Assembly (NCBI GenBank): GCA_001600615.1
Contig: BCKK01000005.1
Span: forward strand, 1,699,559 to 1,763,558
Direction: 5' to 3'
From: Dioszegia crocea
Taxonomy: Eukaryota; Basidiomycota; Tremellomycetes; Tremellales; Bulleribasidiaceae
DNA: 64,000 nucleotides
The notes beneath the pieces are model-generated. The model was not told where the DNA came from. It ran no database searches and saw only the letters and a list, made by a program, of their open reading frames with translations. How positions within the stretch are numbered: position 1 is the stretch's first letter; the number at the start of each line of letters is the position of its first letter. Of this stretch, positions 10,401-21,560 are shown piece by piece. A program made the position numbers and the translations under genes.

Positions 10401-12324
10401 GCTAGTGTCGACGGGGATAAGGACCGAAACTCGCATGACGGGTGAAGGGACAGGTGAGGAAGTAGGAACCCAAGTATTGAGTGGGATATGCGCGACTCCG
10501 TCCATGGATCGGAAAGGTCGAGCGGGGGCTGCAGTGGATGTTGATTCAGCGATAGAGGAAGTATCCGAAGGGAGTGGTCGATTATTATCGAGCTGATTAA
10601 ACTCCAATCGGGGATCGGCAACCTCCATCCGTTCTTCACTATTCACCATAGGGAACAACACCCTCAGAGCATCGGTAGCTTCCTTAATTTTAGCCTCATC
10701 TTCCGTTCCCGCCGCCCAGACCGGCACCTCCTCATCATCCGCCCTAATGAGGATACCGGACGTCTGACCCCAATCTGGATCCCGCATCTCGTCATCCGAG
10801 CTCGAACTAGAACTTTCAAACCCATACCGATCTTGTTCGCCTGCCCGAACGGTCCATAGTGTATTATCGAGCGAGTGAGTGGGGAAAGGTGCGGGGTGGG
10901 GCGAGGGGGGACAGAATGGGAATGTAGCGGCGTGTGTTGCCGAGGGGAAGAAGAGCTCTTTGAATGGAGATCCTTGGGGTAGGCGAGAGAGGTGAGAGAA
11001 TCGGGGAGAGCCTGAAATGGCAATTGGAGCAGGTGCAGATCGGCGGATGGGTCGATTTAGCCGTGGGAATCTGGTACTGGTATTGGATGCGGCGGTACCG
11101 GCCTCTTCTTCAGAGTCCGACGTCTCGCTGTCGTCCGTCGAGTCGTATAGCCGACTAGGCCGTCGGGCGCTTCGCCTAGGAGGGAAAGATGTTGAGGGGG
11201 GTACGGGTAGAGGTGAACTCCTCCCGCTAGATTCTCGACTGACAGGTACGCTTGGACCGGCCGAATTAGTCATTGAGGCTACTCCCATTTCCGAATCCTC
11301 CGACTCCCCACTAGCCCTCGCCTGACCCTGCTCTCGTTCCCTCATCTCCCTCTCCCTTTCCTTCTCCTTCGCCGCCGCTCCACCAGGATTGAGAAATAGC
11401 CTCAATTTCACAGGTGGTGGTGCACTCGTCCCTCCCTGTACCTGTCCCTGTCCCGCAGCCACCTCCGCCGACCCCTGCTTCGTCTTCCCCTTCACTCCCT
11501 CTTTATCCTTCGCCCGCTTCTCCTTATCCTTCGGATACTTCTTCACTGGTCCCGGCTTCTTTGCTTGCGGTTTGGGGATTTCAATACCGACAAATGGGTT
11601 CTTCCATTTCGCCTTACCACACGCCGACAGGTAGTACACCGTTCCCTTGGGTCTGGCGCCACCCGAGAATGCATCGGGATGAAGAGCAGGTTGACAAATC
11701 TGTTCCGCCACCGAGCCGACTAGTTGATATTTCGACAACAGGGGCTGACGTGGCGGTATAGATTTTTCGCATCGCTTGAAATGATTACGAATCGAGGCGT
11801 TGAATGGGGCTGTGGGCTCGACGGCAGCTGTAGGTGGTCGAATCCATCCGTTGTCGACTGATATACGGGCTAGCTCTTCGGGGGATAAAGCTTTGTTATT
11901 CTGGACATCAGCTGATGGTCCTTCTTTCCCTGTGATAACTCACGAGCATAGCCAAAGCACCACACGCAGCCATCAAGACCTCATCCACCTCGTCCTCTTC
12001 ATTCACGCCACACTTCTCCCTGCCGCCATATTCCGATGGGAAAGGACACGGTGTCCGATCCGCCGCTGTTCCCACGCTCCGAAGCGCATGACCCCTTAAT
12101 CCACCTGCCGCCCGACTGGGTCCAGCGGTGGCAGAAGTAAAACCGGAGAAGGGGGTGGATGATTCGGAAGGGGTGACTGGACCGGGTGTGAATGGGGTTG
12201 AAGGGGCGGTGGAAGTTGAGACGCTCTGTCGACGGCGAGAGGGCCGGGTGGAAATGGTGCTGGCGGCTGGAGTGGATGATGCGGCAGGAGGAGGCGCGAC
12301 CGCCGTCCGTGGGCTCCGAGCCAT
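7470..12324 (-). CDS. Large nuclear-type protein with winged-helix-like and APSES/KilA-N-type segments, 1571 aa
   Basis: Four exons, 12324-11944, 11900-8753, 8707-8448 and 8396-7470, phases consistent, introns 43-51 bases. The start is the first ATG (MARSPRTAVAPPP); upstream in-frame starts are non-ATG. Residues about 110-230 (DEVLMAACGALAML, SPEELARISVDNGWI, IRNHFKRCEK, then a YLS/KWKNPF end) resemble the winged-helix segment of fungal Gds1-like proteins; this match is tentative. A long Ser/Pro/acidic region follows. Near residues 1150-1270 comes an APSES/KilA-N-like stretch: FVVIRRIDSDFVNATTLLL, then GLWIRLHDARFLRDRF. The intron after DSDF splits this domain. The tail is Ala/Pro/Thr-rich and basic. 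A chromatin or transcription regulator is likely; the target is unknown. Confidence 0.8.
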
Positions 12325-14169
12325 TACTTTTAGAAAGGGCGGAAGATTTGTCGACGAGGAATCAAGACAGGTAGATCCAGCGAAGGACACCTGTGAGGAT
12401 TCCGCCGACGAAGATTTTGAGTTGGGTTGGGTGGCGTGGGTAAGATCGACCTCTTATTTGTATAAGAGGAGGATCAGTGGCGACGATTGGCTGACATGGG
12501 GATGAGCGAGAGTTCGCTCGGGTATGTCTGGCGAGATTTCGAGAGTAATAAGGATGAGAGGAGGAAGAGGGAATGCGGGTGGCGAACGCGTCGAGAATGA
12601 AGGATGGTCGTCACCGAGCTCGAAAGGACTCCTTTCCGTTGAACTAATTTTCGCGCCGTGTCCCTTTTATCAGACGCGCCAGATTCTCTCAAAGGCACCG
12701 ACAGGACCGAGGTATGCGGGATGAGAGTGGATATGTCCTCCTTTTCTCCTGATGTCCTTTGTGTACTCTCGGCACTGCCCCAGATCCCTGCCTTTCTATC
12801 CCTAGCCTGATGTTTGCGTTTCGACGTGGAATGGATGTATCCAACGGAAAAGCGCTGCAAGGTGGATTTGCGCCTTTTCCTTTTTCCTTTTTCCGATTCC
12901 CAAGGTGTGAATTGCCCTTCTCCGTTATTTTATCCTCGTTTCTGTCGTAGTCGCGTCACAGGGTGATGAGTCGGAATGGGAGATGTCTCGGGTGGGTTAA
13001 TAGAATCAACCGAGGAGGGGCTGGAAGGTATGGGCGTGGATGACGAGATTGATAAGAGGTTGGTCGTTGAGCAAAAAAGGGCAAGCAAGGTTTTTCGGAG
13101 AATTTATAAGCGGGGCGAGGGTGTGTTTTATTCGTCTATGGTATAGCTATTGAAGGTGGTCTGATTGAGTCAGTCAAGGTATGCAAGAGGAAGGGTATAG
13201 GTATGCTGCGGATAGGTCCGGGCGATCCCGGCCGAGAAGAGTTTGAGGGTTGGATGATGCACTGTATCAAAGGAGGGTTCGGATGTTTCACCCCGTCCTT
13301 ATCCTCATCAAATGCACACACATACACACACGCCCGTGTCCTCAGATCCGTGATTGAGCCATTGGGTCGGGAGTAGATATGACCAAGAACACTTACCGGC
13401 CCTGCCGATCCTATTCCTCCGGTCTTTTCTTCTATTGCTGTACAAGGGTCGTCGTCTTCTGCGCGAGAAGTAAGGGTATATACTCAATTCTATGAGTGAT
13501 GATGGTGATTACAAAGATGGAGAAATTCTAATGGTGAGGGAGTCGAGACGGGAAACAAGGTGAAGGAAAGTGAAAGGTTAGAAGGGGGAATATGGCGTAT
13601 GACCTTCTCTCTCTCTCGCCCGCCGGCCGCCCAAACCTACGTTTTGCGCACTAAAATGCGGACCTCCGGAACGCTCGTCAGCCCCTCCTCTGCTCTTGCC
13701 CGTTCATTACGCAATGGGCTGTTAAGGGTAAAAAGGCTAATGGTTGAATGTGCCCAAAGTGGTAATTTGGGCCCATTCGTCAGCCGATTTCGTCGATCAT
13801 CGCGTTGTAAGGTCAGATCAGATCTACATGGAGGTTGGCACATGCATGCAGCATGTCGCTGGATTAAAGCCCAGTACTGAAACGGGATGCAGCTTGAGAT
13901 TCGTACAAAGAAAATCCGAGAGGGGCATGGACCCTGAAGCGGGGAGCTAGTAAGTTTGGCAGAGGCTCGGGCGCTCAGCTCTACTCCTGCTCCAAACGCG
14001 AAGGAATGAGACCAACATCTCGACTGCCACATATGGCGCGTCTCACCCAAGATGGCGTGGACTGTGCAGGTCACTGAAGCAAAACAGGCTCCCAGATAGC
14101 ATCAACACTTTTCATCATTTGCATCTTCTAACGACGTGACTGCAGTGCCACTCTAACGCCCACTCCAGC
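12325..14169. other. Gene-poor gap of 1.8 kb
   Basis: Lies between the start of the APSES-type gene and the stop of the peroxiredoxin gene. Open frames here use non-ATG starts and have no family resemblance. The part next to 12324 is probably promoter and leader of the large gene. I see no RNA gene or repeat. Confidence 0.5.
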
Positions 14170-14930
14170 TTACAAAGTCTTCAACACCTCGTCGGCGTGA
14201 GTGACAGTGGTGACTCCGGGGTTCTCCTCAACGACGACGCTCTTGACGATACCGTCCTCAATGACGATAGCTCCGCGCTTGAGACGGGGTCCACCGAAGA
14301 CGGCCTGGGCGTCTAGGACGAGGCCGAGACCCTGGGAAAGAGCTCCCGTGTCGTCGGCGGCTGCAGGGTCAGCATAAGTTTAAGGGCAAACGGCAAGGAG
14401 TTATGACAAGGGTCATCTTTCAGAGTGATGATAAAGTCCCCAGCTTCTTGAAGGCAAACTCACCAAATTTGACGCTGGTCTCTCCCTCCTTCTTGGCATC
14501 GGCAATCATCTGCTGCTTCCACGCCTTGACGACGAACATGTCGTTAACAGTAACGACGTAGATGTCCTTGACACCCTTCTTGGTGTACTCGGCGTAAGAG
14601 TCGATGTACGAGGGGACCTGGGAAGAGCAGGTGGGGGAGAAGCTGAGCAGTCAGCACAATTTCACGCCTCCTTTGCTCAGGCACAAACGCTGACTTACGC
14701 TCCAGGAACCAGAACGAGAACGTTCTTGCCGGTCAACTTGGAGAAGTTGACCTTGTCCTCCATGTCGTTAATCCTAATCTCAACATCGGGCACCTTGTCG
14801 CCGGCCTTGATGGGGGAGGCAGAGGCGAGCGAGGCGAACGCGGAGTGGGCAGTGGAGGCTGCGGCTTGGATGATGGATGCTGAGGTCATTAGCTAGGTCC
14901 TTCGCTGAGATAGGATAGAAGCGTACCCAT
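14170..14930 (-). CDS. AHP1: Peroxiredoxin, Prx5/Ahp1 type
   Basis: Thiol peroxidase reducing hydrogen and alkyl peroxides. Exons: ATGG at 14930-14927, then 14879-14699, 14642-14464 and 14360-14170, giving 184 aa. The family core is clear: GDKVPDVEIRI near the N-terminus, then VPGAFSPTCSSQVPSYI holding the peroxidatic Cys, then VNDMFVVKAW, and the C-terminal FGGPRLKRGAIVIEDG. Start choice: the ATGG|GTACGC junction gives MASIIQAAAS with good donor and acceptor. An unspliced alternative starting at the ATG at 14889 gives MTSASIIQ and 186 aa. No organelle signal is obvious. It shares a divergent promoter region with the ELP6-like gene. Confidence 0.92.
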
Positions 14931-14995
14931 TTTGGGAGTAGATGAGATACTTCTGAAAGGTGTTCTAGAGATAGTTGGGAGATAACGACTGCCAC

Positions 14996-15036
14996 CTGAT
15001 CAGCTGAATCACCCAACAGCTCGGATTAGGGCTTAC
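14996..15036 (-). other. Probable 5'UTR intron of the peroxiredoxin gene
   Basis: GTAAGC donor at 15036, GCTGAT branch site and CAG acceptor at 14996 on the minus strand; 41 bases, upstream of the start codon. Confidence 0.5.
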
Positions 15037-15140
15037 GTCGAAGGTCTGACTGACACTCTGGTGGCTGTTTTTGCGATTCTAACGAGGTTGGAACGAGCAA
15101 GAAACATGAAGAGAGAAGATAAGAAGGAGGAGATGGGATC

Positions 15141-15147
15141 TTATATA
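15141..15147 (-). promoter_or_regulatory. TATA box of the peroxiredoxin gene
   Basis: Minus-strand TATATAA about 210 bases upstream of the ATG; after removing the leader intron the leader would be short. Strong TATA boxes fit a stress-inducible gene, which is inference. Confidence 0.45.
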
Positions 15148-15369
15148 GACCCACGGCGACTGGCTATTGCTTACAGATGGTGCTCGAATGCGGTGGACGT
15201 CGACGCCGAACGTTGCTTGAGTTGAGTTGCCGAAACATCCGGGCTTGCCGCATTGGGAAATTATAGTGACCGAGAGCAGTTTAACCGAGGTTTATCCTTC
15301 CTCACTAAGAGATTTTGGTCCACCACCCAAGCCATACATTGCCTATATACTCATTGACTTTGGGCAAGG

Positions 15370-16555
15370 ATGACATTTCTCACCACTCACCTTGGTTTTA
15401 CGCACTCCGAAGCATCAGGATCTTCGGGGAGTCAAGCTCTCCCACCGGCTGGATTTCACTTGCTCATCACCGACACGTTGGAATCTCCGGGACATCTAGC
15501 GAGCTATCACCTCGTCTCTGCGGCTCTGCAGGCTAAGCGCAAGGTGGGTCTTGTGGAAATCATCCTCAGACTTCGCAGCTTTCGTAGAATCAGACATTCG
15601 TAGAATCAGACATTGTGATCTCCGAAGCTGATTGTCATCAGATTGTATGGGTAGACTTCCGAGGTGAAGGGCGGACGAGCTGGGAGACGGTGCTAAAGAA
15701 GCTGGTAAGTTGCAGCAGCTACTCCGACGTCCTGGCTCGGTCGGTTTGCGGACCATTAGCTGAAATCCTTCTAGGGCACTCCTTTGCCGCTGACGAGCTC
15801 TCCGAATTTCATACACATCACCCCCTCTGCTCTCGACTTCCCAATAACCCCTTCATCATCCCTCTCCCCACTTCTATTTGATGGAATAACCCCGACTCTG
15901 AGTGGGGTATATGATGCAGTCACCTCTTGCACCCAATCTAGCTCGGCCATAAAGACATCATCATTACAAACACATACCAGCGACCAGTCCGGCCCCTTGA
16001 TCATCATTGATGGACTTGCAGAGTTGCTGTGGATAGGTTTCACACCTGCAGCAGTCGCGCAAGTCGTCCGTGCCACATTGGCTCTATCTCGACGCGTACG
16101 TGATCTCCTACAGCTGACTCGCTCATGGTGCTTTCCCTCGTAAACACGGAGACCCAGCTGATGCTTTAGACCCAAAGCACCCTCATCTCAACCCTACACG
16201 CCGACCACCTCCCCCTGACGCCCACCTCACCCTCTTCTTCACCCAATGACCCATCTGCAGACCTTCTCGGACGGCTGATACGGCTCGGCGGTGGGGGATG
16301 GTGGCGAATCTCAAATCTGTCTAGTGGGAGGAGCGGTGACGTCCATGGTCAAGTGAGTCAAATCAGCTGTGTTGCACCTCGTGGATACAAGAGGCTTGAG
16401 AGCTTGGGCTGATCACTCAGATATCGTCGCTCCCACTATACCCACCCATGGCCGAATCTTTCCCTACAGTTTCAGCAGATCACCCCCTACAATACCGGCT
16501 GGAAGCTAGTACGGTTAAGGTGTTTCCAAAAGGCACCGGAAGGGGATTTCTGTAA
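15370..16555 (+). CDS. ELP6: Probable Elongator complex subunit 6
   Basis: Five exons, 15370-15543, 15642-15704, 15775-16095, 16170-16352 and 16421-16555, all phase 0, giving 291 aa. The order of segments fits the RecA-like, ATPase-dead fold of Elp6: FHLLITDTLESPGHLASYHL early, KIVWVDFRGEGRTSWETVLK next, and later LIIIDGLAELLWIGFTPAAVAQVVRATLALS in the place of the Walker-B-type strand. There is no Walker A lysine loop, as expected for this subunit. Elp4/5/6 form the ring that assists wobble-uridine modification of tRNA. The call rests on remembered family pattern, so moderate confidence; another RecA-like paralogue is possible. It is convergent with the PYP1-like gene 186 bases away. Confidence 0.65.
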
Positions 16556-16741
16556 GGCCTGGCCGGCACGACGGGCCAACATCAGGCTTGGGCTGTAGTC
16601 AGCAGTCCTGCGTTGGATCACTCTACACCTTTTGAGAGGGGTCGACATCTCTCGACAAGGGAGGTCAGTCCGGCGCTACGACTGAGCGCGGAGGCAATTG
16701 GACGATTATAGCTACATAATAAGGCATCCTGGTACTGCAGC

Positions 16742-17797
16742 CTAATACAAGTGACCAGCTTCCTTTATGAGATCCTTATGCGACTTGCCTCCGATCAAGG
16801 CCTCGAGGTGTTTCTGCACGTCAGAGCTGAGAAGATTAGCAGTTGATTCTTGTCCAACTCACAAATCTGAGAAAGGGACATGCGAGTGCTCCTCCGCTTT
16901 AGCATGCTCGAGCAGAGCAGACTCGGCCTTAAGTTCCTTAGCGAATAAGACATCAACGTGCTTTGAAGCCGTCTTGTCGGAAACACCATCTCCGCAGTAT
17001 AGAATCACCCGCTCGCCTTCTAGTTCCCGGTACGGCTTGATGGCCATTGATTTATCGTGTCCCCGAACCGACTCGGGATGACGGAAGACTATGGTCCATG
17101 GTGAGTTTGGGTCGGAATCATCCTCAAACTTGACTTCATGTGCGATAATATCGATATCGGCAGCTTCGGGAAGTTTGGCCGTGAGTACGGCTCGGATCAG
17201 TGGGATCATACCGCTGTGTTGTTCAGTACATTACAGCCTAGGCCAATCTAGCATGGAGACGTACCTTGAGACAACCACAAAGGGGATATCGTTCGCCTTG
17301 CAGTATCTAAAAAAATCTGGGAAACCAGGATCAAGCTCGGTATCTAGCGGTCAGCTGGGGTATATACTGTACCGCTTACAGACTTACTCTCAATGAGGAT
17401 TTTCTTGCACTCTTCGAACGACGGCTTGATAGAGTCTACCCTGCGCTTGTAGGCCACCTTATAATCGGTACCACCGTCCGCGATGTCTACATTTAGGTCT
17501 TCCCGTGCCTTGGCGCCCATGCCTGCTCGTCAACCAAAATCAGGGTAGAGCAGTTGACGAGGCCGCCCTGCGGCCAACACGCCCAAGCAAGGGACATACC
17601 GTAGTTGTCGCTCAAATGATCGTTTGTGTCGGCCATAGTGATAGTCTTGTCCTAAAGAAATCAGTCGAGGTTCAGGCAAGGCAAGAGAGCCATCCACTCA
17701 CCCAGTCGGACAACACTAGAATCCTAGCATCCTTGTATAACCCAGGGCAAGGGAGGTCCGAGTTATAGTCAAATTTGGTATCTACTTTGAGCGACAT
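16742..17797 (-). CDS. PYP1: HAD-superfamily phosphatase, yeast Pyp1 (YNL010W) type
   Basis: Six exons, 17797-17702, 17651-17600, 17522-17388, 17343-17265, 17213-16863 and 16826-16742, phases consistent, 265 aa. HAD motif I is ILVLSDWDKTIT (nucleophile Asp plus the second Asp). Motif II is VVVSSGMIPLIRAVL. A downstream Lys sits in GHDKS. Motif III/IV is ILYCGDGVSDKTASKHVDVLFAK. The same order and spacing are found in yeast Pyp1 and in MtnX/PHOSPHO1-like small-molecule phosphatases. Yeast Pyp1 is described as clearing sugar phosphates made by side reactions; the substrate here is inferred from that. There is no targeting signal, so probably cytosolic. Confidence 0.87.
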
Positions 17798-18291
17798 GTT
17801 GGAGATGGGCGTGTCACTGTCGGTCGCGGGGTGGCCTCGTCAATCGGTCTGCTCTTTGCTCTTATGTCCATCATGACTATCATGGTCAAGACTCAACTCG
17901 GAGAATAAAACGAGCTCATGATCTCATGTTGCTGTCATGTACCGTCGCCGAGTCTGTTCCACATGTCCAGCTGTCCGGGATATGCTTTGAGAATCAGATC
18001 TCAGATCTCATAGCCGTCGGAACCACCCGGGCTGAAACAGCGCAGTCACTTGAAACGTTAGTATGACGCAGGAGTATGTCTGCCCTTCCGTAAGACACCA
18101 TGAGGCTGACCCGTGGAGTCATGCAGAGTCTATAAGGGGAACACTTGAAGATTTCGAGGAATCAGGCTTCAGGAACCAAGTCGACCACGCCTGTCCACGG
18201 TATGTACCACTTTCCTGACAGATGCAAGCAAACAGATCTAATCCATTTCCCCAATTCCACCCCCAAAGCGAGCGCACGGAGACGTCCCCAA
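17798..18291. other. Promoter region of the PYP1-like gene
   Basis: Separates two minus-strand genes: the 3' end of the IZH3-like gene and the start of the PYP1-like gene. No coding signal or repeat seen. Confidence 0.45.
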
Positions 18292-21048
18292 TCATCCCTT
18301 CAAACTCCTCCACCATCCCTCGACTACAAGACTGACCGGTCGGCCCGCCCCGGGTGCAGCACACGAGTAATCGTACCGCATATCGTGAACCGCAAATACA
18401 GCTTTGTAGTGGAGGTAGATCGCAATGACAATACCGGCGTGCCAGATCTGGATAGTGGGTCAGCTTGGGCCCGGCTGCTCAGATGAAGATGGGTGGTCAA
18501 GCTTACCTGGTGTGAATGTGCGAATCGGTCGAATTTGCCCGGCCAGACACATTCGGGGAAATGGAATGCGTAGAATAGTAGGCCGAAGAAGTAGGTGCTG
18601 ATGGACGGTACGAAGGGTCCTGCGGTTATCAGCTTTTACTACTACAAGTGCGATGAAGTGGAAGGAAGGCCGTAGGCAATATTGCGGCTAAGGATAGCGC
18701 TAGAGCCAAATCGAGAAGAAAAGGCTTACCGCAAAAAGCCACACCCTTCGTCCAGCCATATTTCCAAAACAGCTGTGAGATAGGTGCAAACATTGCAAAG
18801 TTCAAAAAGAGGAAGAAGGCTATTCGGTATGGCTGCGATCGTCAGCTATCATCCAGGGTGTGTTTGAACAAAGCAATGGATTCCATAGCTGTATTGACGG
18901 TACCGCAGCGGGTCGCAAGATGGGGAGAGGGAATGACCCACCTTCATTCGTCGTTGATTGAACCAGCGTTGAAAAGGCAGATAACTACCCAGCGCACCAC
19001 ACGCCGCGTTAGTCAGACAATAAAGCAAAACAGCTTTAGGCTGGCAGTAGAATGCGTTATAGACAACCGTCCCGAATGACGCTGCAATCAGCCCTGTAGA
19101 TGTCAGCTCGTCAAACCCAGCCAGTGCCGAAAATCTGATTGCGGCAGCTTACATGAGATCCCAACGTCTATTCGGATCAGCGCAAGTCGTTGAAGGAGAG
19201 AGAGCATACGTACAATCCACACAAGCACCCCATTCCATCCATTTCTTACTTGCGCATCCGCTCAACACGTGCCATTCGGCCGAAGTGAAGAGGCAAGAAA
19301 TGGCGGCGATGAAGTATAAGACTAAGACGGCGGTGTCGAGTGGGTGTGCTGAGGGAAGGGGGGTGGAGTTGATCATGAACTGCAGTATGAGCGATCCATG
19401 CTCACTCTCGGAACCGGCGACCAGAAGCTTACGGGGATTACGAGCATGATGAATATTGACGGTATGAAGTGCGAGTGGATGTTAACTTTAGGCGTCAGTT
19501 TGTGCGACCGGACCAAGTACCAACGCCCAGTGGAAAATCAACTTACTAGTCTCATTGTGCCACGCAAATGCAGATTTCAGGAGCGGTATTGGGCCCGTCG
19601 TCGCATGAAGGGGTATGAACCGACTGAAAGAGGTCAGCTCGAGTCTCTCCATTTGTTCACGGTCGGAGGGAATTAACTCACTATCCAGTGACGATATGTT
19701 CATTGTTCCGCCAATCAATCGGTAGATTCTCATACTTCATCAATCTCCGTCCATCATCACTAGCCACGAGGGCCTCTGCGATACTAGGTCCCAGGGCTTG
19801 GTTGACCTTCTGCCCTACCTTCCCTTTACCCTTCCCTATTATCACCTCATCCCCATCCCCATCCCCCTCTACCATCCCCAGCCTCTCCGGCAGATCCTCC
19901 AAGACCCCACCTACACCCTCCACATCAACCTTCCCACCCAGATCCTCTTGCTCATCCTCATCATCCAATGCCGAACTCCTATGTAACATCGGCATAGTCC
20001 TCATCCTCTGCAACCTTGGCATCCCTTCCAACCGCAATGCCACCCCCGATCGGCCCTGCAACTCGGCCCATGTCCCCGGCCTCCCGGCCGCTCCGAGCGA
20101 TTTAGACCGTATAGTCCGTCGTCGACTCGCTATAGCCTGCTTAGCCGCCGGTGTCCTATTAGGGAACAAGAACTTCGATTCTGATTCCTCCTCTTCTTCC
20201 TCTCCCGTATCTCCCAAAGGCGTGGCGGGCCTAGGCGAGGGGAAAGAGCGCATATCCGTTTCTTCCCATCCTAGCCTTTCCCAACCTTCCCATTCGTCCG
20301 TTGGTAGTACACCCCGGACCATCTCGAGAACTTTCAGCCGAGCACTCTCTACTGCGTCCTCAACTTGACCGCCTATTCCATACCCTGCTCCTGATCCCGA
20401 GCCGGAGCCAGCGCTCTCTCCAGCTGACGCTGAGCCAGAAGGCTGATCAGCCCAGAGACCCCGTTCGACCGCCATAAGTCGTGCCGGAAGCGCTCGGAGC
20501 CATTCTCGAGAAGACGAAGGAGCGGAAAAGACGGCAGGGGGAAGAGAAGCGAGGATGTCCTCCCTGAGCCAAGAGAGATGGGAGAGAAGAGCGTCTTGTG
20601 ACGAGTAAGATTGGGTTCGGGGGGCAAGGTCCGGTCGGCCGGCTGAGGCTGCGTCGGGGAAATGAGTGTTGAGCGTGTTGGCTCTATATCGTAGTTCAGA
20701 GTGATCGCCCGTTGCTCTACTAGAAGAACCCGCAATGCCATCCCCGGCCAAAGGATACTCCGCATCGGAATCAGGCTCGTGCGCCAGATCTTCGCTCAGG
20801 CCTTCGGAAGCAGATGAGTCGTCCACTGAGGGTATGTCGCCCGAGCTTCCGCCTAAGCGACCCCGGATGGATGCTTCAACTTCGCCTAGGTATCCTAGCA
20901 GGGCGGCGCGTAGGCCTAGGCCCGCGAAGGGGATAGGGAGAGGCGGTTGGGAATATCGACGGTGGGGAGCGGTGGTGGTGTCGAGTGGGGGTAAATGGTG
21001 GGACGAGGAGGATGGGAAGGCGGGACGAGAAGACGAGGAAAATGACAT
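18292..21048 (-). CDS. IZH3: Izh3-like membrane protein, adiponectin receptor/hemolysin III family
   Basis: Nine exons, 21048-19682, 19623-19547, 19485-19433, 19379-19214, 19167-19153, 19093-18942, 18832-18730, 18619-18507 and 18447-18292, phases consistent, 733 aa. The first 450 residues are a Ser/acidic-rich cytosolic region, as in yeast Izh3. The seven-TM core begins near IDWRNNEHIVTGYRFIP and FAWHNETINIHSHF. The metal-site pattern of the family is intact: TSAEWH (Ser and His), CVDYVGISW (Asp), and HSHQIWHAG (HxxxH). Family members influence zinc and sterol/lipid homeostasis; in this window the Zap1-like gene at 60.7 kb is a candidate regulator by analogy only. Exon 5 is only 15 bases long. 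Confidence 0.92.
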
Positions 21049-21560
21049 CTTGAATTAGGTGATTGACAATGCGGGATGATAGTGAGGTGGTCGAGAAAAC
21101 CAGGGGTTTCGAAATGGAGCTGATGGCCAACGTGGGGATGAGAGGACGTGCGGAGAAATCGGCCTGTCAAGGGGAGGTGGCTCGATAGAAACGCGCTCCT
21201 TTCGTGCGAATGTGGTACCGACTCCACCTCTCTGTCGCTAGAGCAGTGCTGGATGGGTGTATATGCTTGCGATGATGGTGTATAGAAGCGATGTCTCGCT
21301 CTGCAATGTCGAACTTCTTTTGGAACCGGGCCGGGGCAAAACCGTGCCTGAAACTGCGGTATGCTGCGTGGGCCAGACCGTGGGGCCTTGAGGGCAAAGA
21401 TTCTTGGCTTCTTGCTTCTCTCTGAAGCATGCCAAGTGGACACTAGCTTCGCCAGGAGCAGATAAGGTCAACGAACACGCTTCCAATAAACTCAATCAGA
21501 TCAAGATACAGCTCATTATAAGTTTACTCCCTCATACCCCACTATACGCGCACGGCTACG
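21049..21560. other. Promoter region of the IZH3-like gene
   Basis: Lies between the 3' end of the aminotransferase gene and the ATG of the IZH3-like gene, both minus strand. No convincing coding signal. Confidence 0.45.

Noticed and set aside
12474..12860. Minus-strand open frame upstream of the APSES-type gene
   Set aside because: Non-ATG start, basic and Ser-rich translation without motifs, and no splice link to the gene's first exon.
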